A stretch of DNA of 64,000 nucleotides, taken from positions 36,838,750 to 36,902,749 of the forward strand of contig CM072512.1 of the NCBI GenBank assembly GCA_036898135.1, in the 5' to 3' direction. Shown here in pieces: positions 24,992 to 36,830 of this stretch (positions are counted from its first letter, which is position 1; each line of letters opens with the position of its first letter). Source of the stretch: Oncomelania hupensis. Its lineage: Eukaryota > Mollusca > Gastropoda > Littorinimorpha > Pomatiopsidae. The position numbers were made by a program, and so were the translations under genes. Below the pieces are notes generated by a model that was given only the letters and a program-made list of their open reading frames with translations, had not been told where the DNA came from and did not search any database.

Positions 24992-25574
24992 ATTGATTTC
25001 CTCTCAAGAGGAATAGGACAAACATTACTTTTTAAAAAAAAATCTACTTAGTGTGTCGCAGGAGTTGCTCTTGTAAAATAAATCCTCATAACCTAAAAAT
25101 TTAAAAATAACAATAATAATGTGGAGAAAGTCCTTAAAATTGTGATTCAAGCCACGGCAATTTCTTTCTGGAAATCCCTTTATTATAAGACGATAATGTT
25201 GATGATGATGACGATCATGATGACGATGGATAGTCTGCTGATGCCACTTTTGTTGATGAAACTCGGGTGTGTTCCTTAAGTAGAACATTTTTAACATATG
25301 AACACCGCCTATGACAAACATGCGGTGAGCAATCTCTTCAGCGTTGTCGACGCAATACATGTCCCGCTGTCTACAAGGAGATGAACGTTCTATAGTCACC
25401 AAACCCGTTTTAATAGCGTTGAAGGTTCTGATCATCGTGGCTCACCCCACATTATTCCATTTGAAAGAACTTCAATGCCCGATATGTTTAATTCAGCCTA
25501 TAGGTTACGTATCCATATGATGGAAACGGCAGACATACGAGGTGCCGTTAAAAGTACAAATCTTAAGGTCGCAA

Positions 25575-25579
25575 ACACA

Positions 25580-25619
<40 letters not shown>

Positions 25620-25625
25620 CACTCA
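25575..25625. repeat. (CA)n microsatellite
   Basis: Interrupted CA repeats. Confidence 0.95.
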
Positions 25626-26159
25626 CAGTGAATTACGCATCTGCAGCAGTTTTTGCCATGTGGATAGTCTACGTACCTCTAGCCTGTTGCCTATGACGCT
25701 TCGTCAGATAGATCTGTTTGACACAGTGTGTCTCCCAAACTAGATCCCCGACACTCAGTGGATAGGACCAAATTGTGAATGTCAGCGACGTTGGCGGTTC
25801 ATTTCAAATTTCACAGTGAACGACAACCATCTGAACGACAAACAACGGTGGGCCAAGAGCACACGGAAAGGGATGGGAACGTACGTGGAAAATAAGCTTA
25901 CCATCACCGACCGCCACCCGCATAGCTAGAAATTAAGCATCTCCTGTGGCCGGATCAGTTGTAGAGGGTAAACCAACTCAACACATCCCACCATCGTAGT
26001 TATTAGCATCGACGAGCTAAGTAAAGCCTAAACTTTACATAAGGAACTCTCAGCGTATCACAAGTGTGGCCGGGTGCTACATGTCAATGTGGCCGGGCCT
26101 TAAGGAATCGGCTGCCCCTTTCCGTTCAAAGGCAACCCCCGTCTATCATTTATTGCATA

Positions 26160-26224
26160 CGTTCCCTATATGCGCAAAGTGTCCGGGGACTCTAATCTAG
26201 CAAACGAAACGAAACGAAACGAAC
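26160..26224 (+). mobile_element. Retroposed end with hairpin and ACGAA tail
   Basis: GTTCCC (26161-26166) pairs with GGGGAC (26185-26190) with one wobble, followed by TCTAATCTAG and (ACGAA)n. The left limit and target duplication are unclear. Confidence 0.6.
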
Positions 26225-27162
26225 GTTTTCCTTGCATAACCAGTCAAAAATAGTATGTCTGTATAGTAATAATAATGGAAATATGTTTGAACATTATTCT
26301 GTTTTTGTATGAAGCCAGATTGAATTTGTTTCAAGTTTTATTTTTTTCTTGTTTTTAACATGCTTAAGTGGGTTTGCTATAATGTTATATATATTATTTG
26401 TTTGATCATTTTGTGCAAAAGGCCCACTAGTATGAAAGAGACAAAGAAAAATAGGTTTAGGAACCCATCAACCCCCTTCCTTCATTTTCCTTCTGCATTT
26501 GGTTCATATTTGATCTCGTTTGCCTGCCTCTTCAACAGTATTTAATTTCAAGTCCCCTCAAATCGAGTCATAGCAAAATCCAACATTAACGCAAGAGTTT
26601 CGCAGCAAACTTTGAATCGAGTCTCACAAACTCAGCCCACAGTAACAAAAATAATATCAAAAACAACCTTACCAACTAAAATAAGAGGTAATAATGGATC
26701 AGTCAACAATAGGGCATTAATTAGTTACTTAGTAATTTTTTGTAGGTTTATAGGGTCCAGCGGATGGGGCATCGAATAATTTACATGGAATCAATGATGC
26801 GTTCAAAATTTTACAAAATGAATGTGTTGAAGGAAACACCTCTATATGCAGTACTTGTCTATATATATAAATTGCTTAGCCGGAAGTCCTTCTTGCCTCT
26901 ACTATAAAGTTTGTCCGGTATGGACGCTGATCTGGGCAGGTGCTGGCCGCTGCGGATCGGCCTGCTGTGTGCTCAAAACCAGCGAAATCGTTATAGCCGA
27001 CATTTCCTTACCGAACGTTTAACCGTTTCTGAGATAAATAAATAAACAAAATGTCCACAAACTGCAATAGCCTAATTCCGCGCGCTTCCATTAAAAATCA
27101 AATTGAGGTTTCAGCATGTTTTCCCATATAGACCAAAAAATGTATGGTATTTCTAGGAAGCG

Positions 27163-27232
27163 TTGGTAGCCTACTTAGTAAAACATTCGCCTACCGTTCA
27201 GGGCGACCCAAGTTCAAATCTCACGCGGGCCT
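27163..27232 (+). mobile_element. tRNA-like SINE head fragment
   Basis: TAGCCTACTTAGTAAAAC resembles an A box and AAGTTCAAATCTC a B box, with a pairing TCGCC/GGCGA between them. A T-rich run follows and no body is recognised. The anticodon loop is too irregular for a tRNA gene. Confidence 0.4.
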
Positions 27233-27308
27233 TTTTTTTGTTTGTTTGTTTTTTTAACACTACAATATGGATATTTTTCTTTTTGATTTAGGCTTTTTAC
27301 CTTTAATT

Positions 27309-27311
27309 TAA

Positions 27312-27374
<63 letters not shown>

Positions 27375-27434
27375 CTTATATCAAATTTTCTTTTAAAACC
27401 TTGGTGTTTTTTATGATTTCTATTATTCTATATT

Positions 27435-27484
<50 letters not shown>

Positions 27485-27543
27485 CTAGTACTAGTACTAG
27501 TAGTAGTAGTAGTACTAGTAGTAGTAGTAGTAGTAGTAGTAGT
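27309..27543. repeat. (ATT)n and (TAG)n pair
   Basis: (ATT)n at 27309-27375 and (TAG)n with CTAGTA interruptions at 27436-27543, separated by about 60 bp. Confidence 0.98.
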
Positions 27544-27655
27544 ACCAAGGATCGGGATGGGGTGGTACGTGTAGGTAAAAGGGTCCTACAGCTAGGTTAA
27601 AAGGGGCATGGGTAGGCATAACGGGGATACGGGTATATATAAGGCGGTATGGTGA

Positions 27656-27952
27656 TGGTCGATTCCTATCATCCATACCTGCGAGACGATCAACGGGGAA
27701 GTATCAAGGAGGGTACAGGTAGGTTACAAGGGGGGTACGGAAGGTATCAAGGGGGTATGGGGAGGTATCAAGTGGGTTCGGGGAGGTATCAAGGTGGTAT
27801 AGTGAGGCATCATGGGGGGGACGGGGAGATATAAGGGGGTGGTATGGTGAGGTATCAAGGGGGATATGGGGAGGTATCATCGTCCAAATGAAACTCGCAG
27901 ACAACAGTTGTCTCTCTGTCTACATTTTAAACAGCAACCTGTGTACCCTGGC
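27656..27952 (+). repeat. Minisatellite module, copy 2
   Basis: Matches copy 1 with few substitutions and small length changes; homology starts at TGGTCGATTCC and stops at ACCCTGGC, so the module has defined ends. Confidence 0.85.
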
Positions 27953-28500
27953 AAGTCAAGTGACTGTTTGCCGTTGGTCTTCGTAAAACTCGATGATGCA
28001 TGCAATTCAGCCTTTAGGTCAACGGTTGGTAAGTGCATAATGACATTAATTACATTAAAAAGCCCTATTGTCGTACATCTCTCTAGAGACTTCAAACTCT
28101 TTCAAACAGAGTCACGATCCCCGCAGCGTCAGGCCATAAGCACGCTATTTGCCTACTAAATTATGAAGGTGGTTTAGGCTTTCACAGTGAAGTGGTGAAC
28201 ACTGAATCATTACAACGTTGTCAGTCCACTTTTGACTACCTGTTGAAGTCCTTCTGTTTGCAATGAAAGAGCCTGATTACCTTTAAACTAGTGAAACTTC
28301 GTATAACAAAGTAGATCGAGATGACATCTTGGCACACCACACATACAAACCTGAGCTTAAATGTTCTAATCAAATAACACAGGAATATTGTATATACTTT
28401 CCTTCAAATCAATGTTTGATTTCATTTGGCCATTTCAGGGTACGGTGTAGACTTACAGGGTGCAATTTTCATTCATTAACTCAAGAGAGGCTCAATAGAC

Positions 28501-29000
28501 NNNNNNNNNNNNNNNNNNNNNNNNNNNNNNNNNNNNNNNNNNNNNNNNNNNNNNNNNNNNNNNNNNNNNNNNNNNNNNNNNNNNNNNNNNNNNNNNNNNN
28601 NNNNNNNNNNNNNNNNNNNNNNNNNNNNNNNNNNNNNNNNNNNNNNNNNNNNNNNNNNNNNNNNNNNNNNNNNNNNNNNNNNNNNNNNNNNNNNNNNNNN
28701 NNNNNNNNNNNNNNNNNNNNNNNNNNNNNNNNNNNNNNNNNNNNNNNNNNNNNNNNNNNNNNNNNNNNNNNNNNNNNNNNNNNNNNNNNNNNNNNNNNNN
28801 NNNNNNNNNNNNNNNNNNNNNNNNNNNNNNNNNNNNNNNNNNNNNNNNNNNNNNNNNNNNNNNNNNNNNNNNNNNNNNNNNNNNNNNNNNNNNNNNNNNN
28901 NNNNNNNNNNNNNNNNNNNNNNNNNNNNNNNNNNNNNNNNNNNNNNNNNNNNNNNNNNNNNNNNNNNNNNNNNNNNNNNNNNNNNNNNNNNNNNNNNNNN
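28501..29000. other. Assembly gap, 500 N
   Basis: Exactly 500 undefined bases, the usual placeholder for a scaffold join of unknown length. Confidence 0.98.
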
Positions 29001-29831
29001 TAAGAAGAGATGGCATTGTCCTAATGGAAATTCAGAATTAAGTCTTGCGTTGTTCAAGTCACGGTCGATCATTTCCTTGGGGATTAAATAGAACAATCTC
29101 ATTGCTTGGTGTTTTGTAATTAAAATGAGTTCCAGTATAAATACGTAAATCGATTTCAGTCTGTTCTCCATTGCGCGGGTAAACTAAATCTCTGTCTATT
29201 CTAAAATTTCTTTGCTGCTCTGCTATTCTTTGAGCGCACCTTTGCAGGTTCTGCAATGAAGTTGTTGTTTTTTTTGTTTTGTTTTTTAAAATTATTAACT
29301 AGAGGACGAGATAGAAAAAAAGGACATAAAACACAGCAGACTTTTAAAAAAAGTTCTTAATACATGTATTTCGCTAACATTTTCTCTATTATTGTGATAA
29401 GATAATCAATCGCAAGACATAAAATAGCTGTTGCTGATAGAGCGTACGTTCCCAGAATCTGGAATGGTTGTATCGAGTAGGTACTTTCTTGACTCAGATT
29501 CTAAGCAAGGTAAACAACAATTATAGAACCCAGCTAAACAAATTAAACAAACGAAAAAAAAACCACTGTAGAATAGAATCTGTGTAAGGAAATTACCTAC
29601 TCAAAATAGTGGTTATTTTGTTGTTGTTGTTTTTTTCTTATCCAGTGGTACAACTGTTAACGAATGTTCCGATTTGCCGACATGCAAATTCTCATTGATT
29701 CTTGGTCTGGTATTATCTTGTAGCGTGCAGAAGATAAAACAGACCCCCAGGCAAACGCGGACCACTCCAGAAACTCTTGGAACGGAGAGACTAAAAGATA
29801 CCTTTGTCATTTTGGTGCCTAGCTCCCGAGG

Positions 29832-30172
29832 TATTCTGTTTGTCTTAACGAGGACCGACTTGCATGGTTGTCCCACTCTAAAATGAACAAAACCCCTTGG
29901 AGTAGAAAAGGAATACACGCATGATAGCAAAGTTGTTATTGTTGCTGAAAGACGCAGGAATTTTGTCCCGTACTAGTAATAATTCGTAACATTGTTGCAT
30001 TGTATTCTGTTTGCCTTAACAAGGACCGACTTGCTTTACTGCCCCAACTCTAAAAGAACAAAACAATTTGAGTTGGGAAAGGAACACATGTATGATCCGA
30101 TAGCAAAGTTGTTACTGCTGTTGAAATGCACAGATATTCCGTAGTAGTAATAAGTTATAACATTGTTGCAAA
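29832..30172 (+). repeat. 171-bp tandem duplication
   Basis: TATTCTGTTTG.CTTAAC begins at 29832 and again at 30003; both units continue through AGGACCGACTTGC, ATAGCAAAGTTGTTA and AACATTGTTGCA. The copies are clearly diverged. Confidence 0.8.
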
Positions 30173-31235
30173 AGACGGACTATTTTTCTCTGTAGCAATT
30201 CAAATTGTAACATTGTCGGGAACCGATGTTCAAATGTTCAAACTGAAATATATAACACAGCTATGTTTAGAAGAACAACATAGTGAAAGGAGTACAACTG
30301 GTGTTTAAATGCATCCAATCGATGTCAACGTGTAATAAGGTTTCCTGACAGAGTAACTGAAGTGTACAGTAAAAGTTTTTGTGTTACTTTTTTTTTTCAT
30401 AGAAAATAGAACTTGGGCAAGTACAACTCCGTTTAACATAAATCCCCAGTAGCCCTATTTTGACAGGCGGTGGACAAGGTGAGGGGGTTTGGGGTGGGCG
30501 TGAGTAGGTGAGTTGGAGCCGGAGGGGAGGGACTTAGTAGTAAGATGATAATAAACAAGTGGCACAATAATATAATTAAAAAAAAGAGTGGACTGCATAT
30601 AATAATCCAGGGAAAGGCAACAGTTAGCTTGCGTTGAGAATTCCAAACTTCGTGTGTTGTTGCTTGTCTTATTTACTCATTGTAAGAGTCTCCTTTCCAA
30701 AATCACCAGTTGTTTCCCATGTACATCGTACGGTTTACCTTACCCACAAAGTATTGACAACCAGGTTAAACTGAAGAAATCGGACAAAATAGGTAAGGTA
30801 GGACACTGTTATTTGTATTTCTGCTCGAAAGCTCTACGGAATAAAATCAAATGTCTGTATTTGTTCTGGAGTATTGAAGCATTAAAAGAATAACAGACAC
30901 AAACATTCGACTGTGAGTAATAATCCACCGCTTGATAATCAAGTCTCTATTTTTTTCTCCTTCCTCTCCTTCCTAGCCTCTAAGATCGCTCAAAATAACA
31001 TATGTAGGTCCATTAACTGGTAATAATTGAGCTTTTGGTCTTGGAGTATTCAAGCGTAACAATAATAAAGGACACCAGCTTGAATCTAGATAATACAATT
31101 AGCCTCAAAGAACGAAGGCAATTAACATATTACACACTGAGACCTAGAGGGGTTTTTTTGGTTGTTTTCTTTAGTACTAAAGCTTTAAACACAATGAAAG
31201 ACACATAGAACACTTTGTATTAGGATTTATGGTGT

Positions 31236-31447
31236 ATAGAAGTAGATGGTGTGTGATGGCCACGTCACCAGAGCATCAGGCCTTGCAAAGACCATTCTGC
31301 AAAGCACGATGCAATGAGGCAGAAGAAGAGGGAGGCAGAAAAAGAGGTAGGAGGACAACATTCGAGAGTGGACTGGCTTGACATTGAGGGAAGCCATGAG
31401 GGTTGCTGAGGACAAAGAAAGATGGAGTACGCTGGTTAAATGATCAT
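31236..31447 (+). pseudogene. Diverged RTE-like LINE 3' end
   Basis: Plus-strand relative of the copy at 36.4 kb: GGCCACGTCACCAGAGCATC, AGACCATTCTGCAAAG, GAGAGTGGACTGGCTTGACA, AAAGATGGAGTACGCTGGTT occur in the same order. Frame is broken by several changes. Confidence 0.6.
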
Positions 31448-32635
31448 CTGTGGTGCCCCAACTGTTATATTTTGTTATCGCATTTAATTTTAAAGGGCCC
31501 CAGTTCGAAGGTTTTGTTTACTTTTGACCAAAACGGGTTCGCCCTCAAATTCGCATTGTTATTACATGGAACAATGATAAACGCGGGCTTTCGTTGTTCA
31601 AGCTAACAACTAAAGTTTGAATTTTCCATTTCTGTTTTGGCAGGGAGTGATTTCCCCTGTTTAACGGTACACCAATACCATAGACGTGTGACCTTTGACT
31701 CTATTTCTGAATAAACCACGCGGCTTCAAGAGTGCGTGGTCTGAGGGTATGGTAAGGTATATTATATCAACCTAACACGAAGAACCTTAGCGTGTCACTG
31801 TTTATTTTTTAAAATAGTTTTTTTTAATGGATTCTGCCTCTTACCGGCTTTGGTAGATGATATTTAGCTGAAGAAGGGCGTCTAGAGGTTGCTGTTAATA
31901 AATTCACTAAAGCTACGGCATTTGTTAATTTTTTTTAAAATGATAAAAATACTTTCAAACGAGTTATTTTTTGTTGCAACCTTTTTTTTAATGGGGTAAA
32001 AATCACTGTGAATGTTAAATGGATCTGTCGAAGAGGTGTGGCCGAAGTGGACCCCTTTAACAGAAAAAGTAGTTTGTTCACCACTGTGTGAAAGCAAAAT
32101 AAAGAGGTTAAAATCATTGAGGCGTTCAACAAACTATCAAATAGAGTCAATTGTGGCAAAGTTTGACGCCATTGGACCTTTGTACCACCTCAACGATTTT
32201 ACAAATTTTACTGCCAAGGCTCCAGCAGTCGCCCTCCATTCTTAAGATAGGCAAAATAAAGTTTTCTGTGTGTGTTGATCGATAACATTTATATACTACT
32301 ATTTGCTGGTATTGCTATTTCTGTGTGTTTGTTTTTCCTCTCTGCACGAAGCTCAAACTCCCTAGCATAATCTCACTTCTCGGACCATATGTGCCACCTA
32401 TAGAGTTGTTTATATAATGTACAAATATCTGAAGTCTTTTGTGTCTTATTGCTTTTTGTGCCTTTGTCTTGATGAAGTGTACGCCGCACACACATTTCCT
32501 TGTGTTTTCATGGTTACACTTGCCTAATTAAAGAATCTAACGTCATTTTACATGTACATTATTGTATTTATCTCATTTTATTTTATGTTGTTTTATTTTA
32601 TTGTTATATTTTATTTTGTTTTGTTTTGTGATATT

Positions 32636-32765
32636 TATATATTTATGTATTTGATTTGCCAAGGGGCGCCTCAAGCTCGGGCAGCTTGAGTTAGATCCTG
32701 TATCGGCCAGCGCCTTGAGCAATTCTTAACCTGATAAAAGCGCTATATAAGAATGATTTTTAAAA
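32636..32765 (+). mobile_element. SINE family 2 3' end
   Basis: GCAGCTTGAGTTAGATCCTG, CGGCCAGCGCCTTGAGC and AAGCGCTATATAAGAA occur in the order expected for the plus-strand 3' end of the family, followed by an A run. Confidence 0.65.
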
Positions 32766-32834
32766 AAATATAGTCGTCCACCAAAAAAAGGTATAAAGGA
32801 GCAACAACAATCCTCATGTAAACGGTGTTATATT

Positions 32835-33597
32835 TGTTACGTTGAAACGCGCACGATAGTACGTGTGAGACGCGCACGATAGATCCGGTCGTTTTGTTTT
32901 GCAAAGCATGCAATAACAGATTTGTTTTGATTTTGCATTGTTGTTAGAAGAAGCTTGGTATAATGCTGATAATTTTCGTTGGTCGATATTATTGGAGAAT
33001 TCTCTAGGGTTGCTTGTTTACTATCGATCAAAGCATCTAGATAGATCCACTAGAAGCTGAGAGATTCTTTTAGGATAAAGAAAGTTGTATAACGTAAGAC
33101 AGTGATGACGAAGTTTATTGTGATTGGTTTTAATTGCGTCACGCTCGAACATTCGAACGTCCTCTTGAGTATAGAGAGACTATATAAGTACCGCACTGTT
33201 TCAGTTGTATACGTTGTCAAGATTAGATCCGTTGGATCTCATTTTTGATATGATGATGATGGTCATTGTTGTCAGGGTGGCGACGTGGTGATCGTCCTTA
33301 ACGCTCATGCAATAGGACGTTAAGCATCGTTTTCCGTTCCGTTGTATACGCTCTAGGTGTCCGGGGCCGTTAATTTACCCAATCATAGTTGAGAAGAGAA
33401 AAAGTTAAAAGCGATTGAGCGATTGTATGCAGTTGTTGATGTACGCTGAATAAAGTTGGAAAACTTCATACGACTCCTGGCTTTTTGCTGAGTGAACAGG
33501 TTGCGTGGATAAACGAATCCGAGTTACACTTATCAGGTCTGGATTCAAGCATTGGGGCTGAATCAACTACAGATAAAAACCAACAACGAGTGTAACA
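32835..33597 (+). mobile_element. Solo LTR related to the Gmr1-like element, with nested insertion
   Basis: The segment begins TGTTACGTTGAAACG and ends GAGTGTAACA, the same ends as the minus-strand LTR of the complete element, and aligns with it along most of its length at clearly less than full identity. It is flanked by a perfect 5-bp duplication ATATT (32830-32834 and 33598-33602). A TATATAAG box lies near 33182 and AATAAA near 33449. No interior or second LTR is present, so this is a solo LTR left by recombination. About 33245-33382 has no counterpart in the other LTR and ends in the GTCC/GGGGCC hairpin tail seen elsewhere, indicating a nested SINE- or LINE-end insertion. Confidence 0.85.
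33245..33382 (+). mobile_element. Short retroposed fragment nested in the solo LTR
   Basis: This block interrupts the LTR alignment. Its right part carries the motif GTGTCCGGGGCCGTTAATTT, a variant of the terminal hairpin shared by several insertions in the window, and a GGACGTTAAGCATCGTTT stretch before it. Limits are approximate. Confidence 0.55.
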
Positions 33598-34107
33598 ATA
33601 TTACAGTGTAAATATCTTTAAAATAATCCAAATTAATGAAACACTGTTTTATAACGCCACCTATCATGCTGTTTACTTAAGAAGAATAAAGAGAAAGAAA
33701 AATAAAGAGAAGAAAGAGTAGAAGAAGAACTTTTTTTTAAAAAGCGCAATAACCAACACTCAAGAGCCAAAATGGCGATGGGGAAGGTTGAGGAGTTGAG
33801 TATAAAAAAGAGGCGGAGGAAAGGGTTCATGGTGATTATAACAGACTTCCCTTCTTTTCCCGTTCACACGCTCAACAAATAATAATATTTTTTTTAAAAC
33901 AACAACAAAAGAACATAATGCTCAACTGATCTTTTAGTAGGATAACACTAACCTAACTTGCAAACATGCGACTGTACAACATGAATCGTAAATCTGAATA
34001 ACACGCGGATGGATGGGAGGGGAGAGCAGGACGAAAAATACTACGAGACTACACCTCTGTAGGCTTTGCAGCATGCATTCTAGTCGCGATATACTGTGGA
34101 AGGCTAT

Positions 34108-34815
34108 GGCGGCTTACTAGCGCCAAAACCTGATAATTACAATTATCATGTGATAATTACAAATATCATGGGATAATTACAATTATCAAGAGATAATTAC
34201 AATTATCATTGAAAAATTACAAATATGTTCGTGTGATCATGTTTAATTTTCAGTTTTGGCTCTATCAATCCGCCTGGAATTGCGCCAAAACCGAAAATTG
34301 TAATTATCACATAATAATTACAATTTTCACTTGATAATTATAAATTTCTCGTGATCATGCTTAATTCTGGTAAGGCGGCTTACTAGAGTCAATACCTGCA
34401 AAACTTACATGTATCAGTGATAATTGTAATTAACACGTGTTCTGTGATACCGGTAATTCACAGTGTTAATTACTAATTTTCAGTTTGGGCCACGCTTTTC
34501 TAGGGCCCAAACCCCAGGTGTGCTGGGAACAGTGTTGCTGCCGCGCATGCGCATCGCGCACGCTCATCTTGATATTTATAATTTTCAGTGATAATTGTAA
34601 TTATCGCTTGATAATTGTAATTATCTCTTGATAATTGTAATTATCTCATGATATTTGTAACTATCAGGTTTTGGCGCTAGAAAAGCGTTTCAAATACTGA
34701 TAATTATTAATCAACACTGCGGATTACCGATATCTCTGTAAATTACACAGAACACGTGATAATTTCAATTATCTCATGATAATGGTAACTCTCGTTTTGG
34801 CGCTAGTAGGCCGTC
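34108..34815. mobile_element. Foldback/MITE-like element with palindromic repeat array
   Basis: The left end GGCGGCTTACTAGCGCC (34108-34130 with AAAACC) matches the reverse complement of the right end (34794-34815) with two or three mismatches. Between them the palindrome GATAATTACAATTATC and variants recur many times with a spacing of 17-19 bp, in both halves. GCGCCAAAACC-like segments occur again inside. No coding frame. The immediate flanks (CTAT / ATAC) allow at most a 2-bp duplication. Confidence 0.65.
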
Positions 34816-35038
34816 ATACAAGGCACCCGAAGATGATCGGTCTTGGTATTATTACTATCTGTAGTCTTGTAAGGATTCCTCTCCTTACCCCCTAAAGGCG
34901 CCAGTCAATAACGTATAGTGGTCACGTTTGAAAGCTTTTTTCATATACCGACACCATTAGTGTAAAGAACGTAGCAGAAGACGGGTAAAAATCTAATAAC
35001 GGGTATGCTAGTCGTAGTTGAAAAAAGTCCAAATTAAA

Positions 35039-35039
<1 letters not shown>

Positions 35040-35079
<40 letters not shown>

Positions 35080-35165
35080 CGATGATGATGTTAGTAGCAG
35101 TAGTAGTAGTAGTAGTAATAGCAGTAGCAGTAGTAGTAGTAGCAGTAGCAGTAGTTAGTAGTGGT
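35040..35165. repeat. (GAT)n followed by (TAG/CAG)n
   Basis: About 16 GAT units change into mixed TAG and CAG units. Confidence 0.97.
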
Positions 35166-35590
35166 CGTAGTAGTGTTTTACTTTTCCTTGCACGTGAAAC
35201 GATAACATTCGCTGTGATTTCATTTACGTGACCTGCATGCTAGAACTTGATATGTGTGCCAGGTAGAAAAGGATTAACAAATCATTACTTCGAAACACCT
35301 GATAAGTTATTTCCCATTATATACAGATATTCGTCACAGTGATAACATTCATTTGGATTTTCAATTTGCAAGATATGCATTTTCTTAATAAACGCACCAC
35401 AGACCTCTCTAAACTGGACCTGCAGCTAGCTGCGTCTTGTTAACAAATAAACATCTAACACTGTGATGCGATAACATTCATTGGGATTTAATTTAGCATG
35501 CAATGTATCCTAGCAAAGCATTTGACAGATGCTGATTTCTACATTGTTTACTATAATACAAATTGACAGAAAGAGACATTGATCAAAATT

Positions 35591-35664
35591 CATGCCGGGA
35601 AAATACGTGGACTACTTATTAAATAAATTTATTAAATAAGTACTCCACGTATTTTCCCGCCATG
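35591..35664. repeat. 74-bp near-perfect palindrome
   Basis: Arms of about 36 bp starting CATGCCGGGAAAATACGTGG and ending with CCACGTATTTTCCCGCCATG, with very few mismatches and an AT-rich centre. Compatible with a tiny snapback element. Confidence 0.85.
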
Positions 35665-35691
35665 AGCTATATAAGAGCGATTAAATATCGT

Positions 35692-35767
35692 GTAAGTGGT
35701 GTTTCACCCGTCCCCTATACGCTTAATGTGTCCGGGGACGTAAATTTACTCATAATAATAATAATAG
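35692..35767 (+). mobile_element. Retroposed end with hairpin and AAT tail
   Basis: GGTGTTTCACCCGTCCCC, the GGGGACG stem partner (35734-35740) and GTAAATTTACTC match the insert at 2.5 kb almost exactly; the tail here is (AAT)n instead of A. Confidence 0.7.
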
Positions 35768-35862
35768 TGTATTAACATGCAAGTAAAAGTAAGTAAAAGT
35801 GTATTAACATTTGAAGTTGTATTTTGATAAAATTTATTATATATAAATTTATTATATACTGC

Positions 35863-35945
35863 TTTATTAGCTCAAGAGCTGCTCAAGGCGCTGGACGGTG
35901 GAGGATCTAGCTCAAGGTTCTCAAGGCGCCCACACATACACTCAC
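35863..35945 (-). mobile_element. SINE family 2 3' end
   Basis: GAGCTGCTCAAGGCGCTGGA and AGGATCTAGCTCAAG match the family's 3' third; the rest is absent. Confidence 0.55.
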
Positions 35946-36377
35946 ACACACACACAGGCGCGCGCGTGATACACCATTCGGAAAAGAAATTGGTCATAAT
36001 TCAAACTGCCAACTGTAGATATTTTATGCATTTAAAGAAAAAATAACGCACACACACACACACACACGCACGCACACTCACACACAACACACAAGATAAG
36101 CAGTAGGTGACCATATTGATCAGGACAATCATGCTGGTGTACTGGACTGGCTGGAGACCAAAGATTGTTTCAATGTAAACCACAGAATTTGGACATCCCT
36201 GGGTAGAAGGGTTTAGTGATTTCTACAACATTGGTATTTGGGGGGACTTTATTCAGCTTGCATAGTAAACAAACGGATAGCAAATTAATTGATTATCCTT
36301 GTGTTTAATACTTTCTTGTTCACGTTACTGGCCAGCAAAATCTAGCATGCGGAAGCTATTTATTACTTTATTTATTT

Positions 36378-36830
36378 TAAAGTTAATTCCTATCCTATCC
36401 TAACCTATCCTATCATATCCTATCCCGTTGTAACTCGGAAGTCGTTGGGGAACCACAGATGATCGTTTAACCAGCGTACTCCATCTTTCTCTGACCTCGG
36501 CAACCCTCATGGCTTGGCTCAGTGTCAAGCCAGTCCATTCTCGAATGTTGTCCTCCCACCTCTTTTTCGGTCTCCCTCTTCTTCTACCTCCTTGCAGGAT
36601 GGTCTTTGCAAGGCCTAATGATCCGGTGACGTGATCGTACCATCGGAGTTTCCGTTTCTTCACCACTATGAGCAGGTCATCGTGTTGTCCAATGGTTTGT
36701 GTGATGGTCTGTCGGACTTCGTCGTTTGTGATGTGCTGGGCAAATGCCCAGAAGTCTTCGGTAGCACCTCATCTCCATGCTTTGTATTCTTCGTTGTAGG
36801 TCTGCTGTGATTTGGCTCCGACACTACTAC
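36378..36830 (-). pseudogene. RTE-like LINE 3' end
   Basis: Minus-strand coding for EVRQTITQTIGQHDDLL then KKRKLRWYDHVTGSLGLAKT, GGRRRGRPKKRWEDNIREW and MRVAEVRERWSTLVK, a C-terminal segment common to RTE-type LINE proteins. It ends in a run of ATCCT-type repeats (36388-36425, plus strand) that serves as the 3' tail. The rest of the element is missing. Confidence 0.7.

Larger units (their letters stand above)
25025..27150. other. No gene seen
   Basis: Aside from the CA repeat and the hairpin-ended insert at 26.2 kb, nothing recognisable. Confidence 0.45.
29001..32635. other. Mostly empty, A/T runs
   Basis: Contains only the tandem duplication and RTE-like fragment listed. A small hairpin ACCACGC...GCGTGGT lies near 31714-31740. 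Confidence 0.45.

Noticed and set aside
27438..27543. CRISPR-like array of short repeats
   Set aside because: Simple trinucleotide repeat without unique spacers, in a eukaryotic context.
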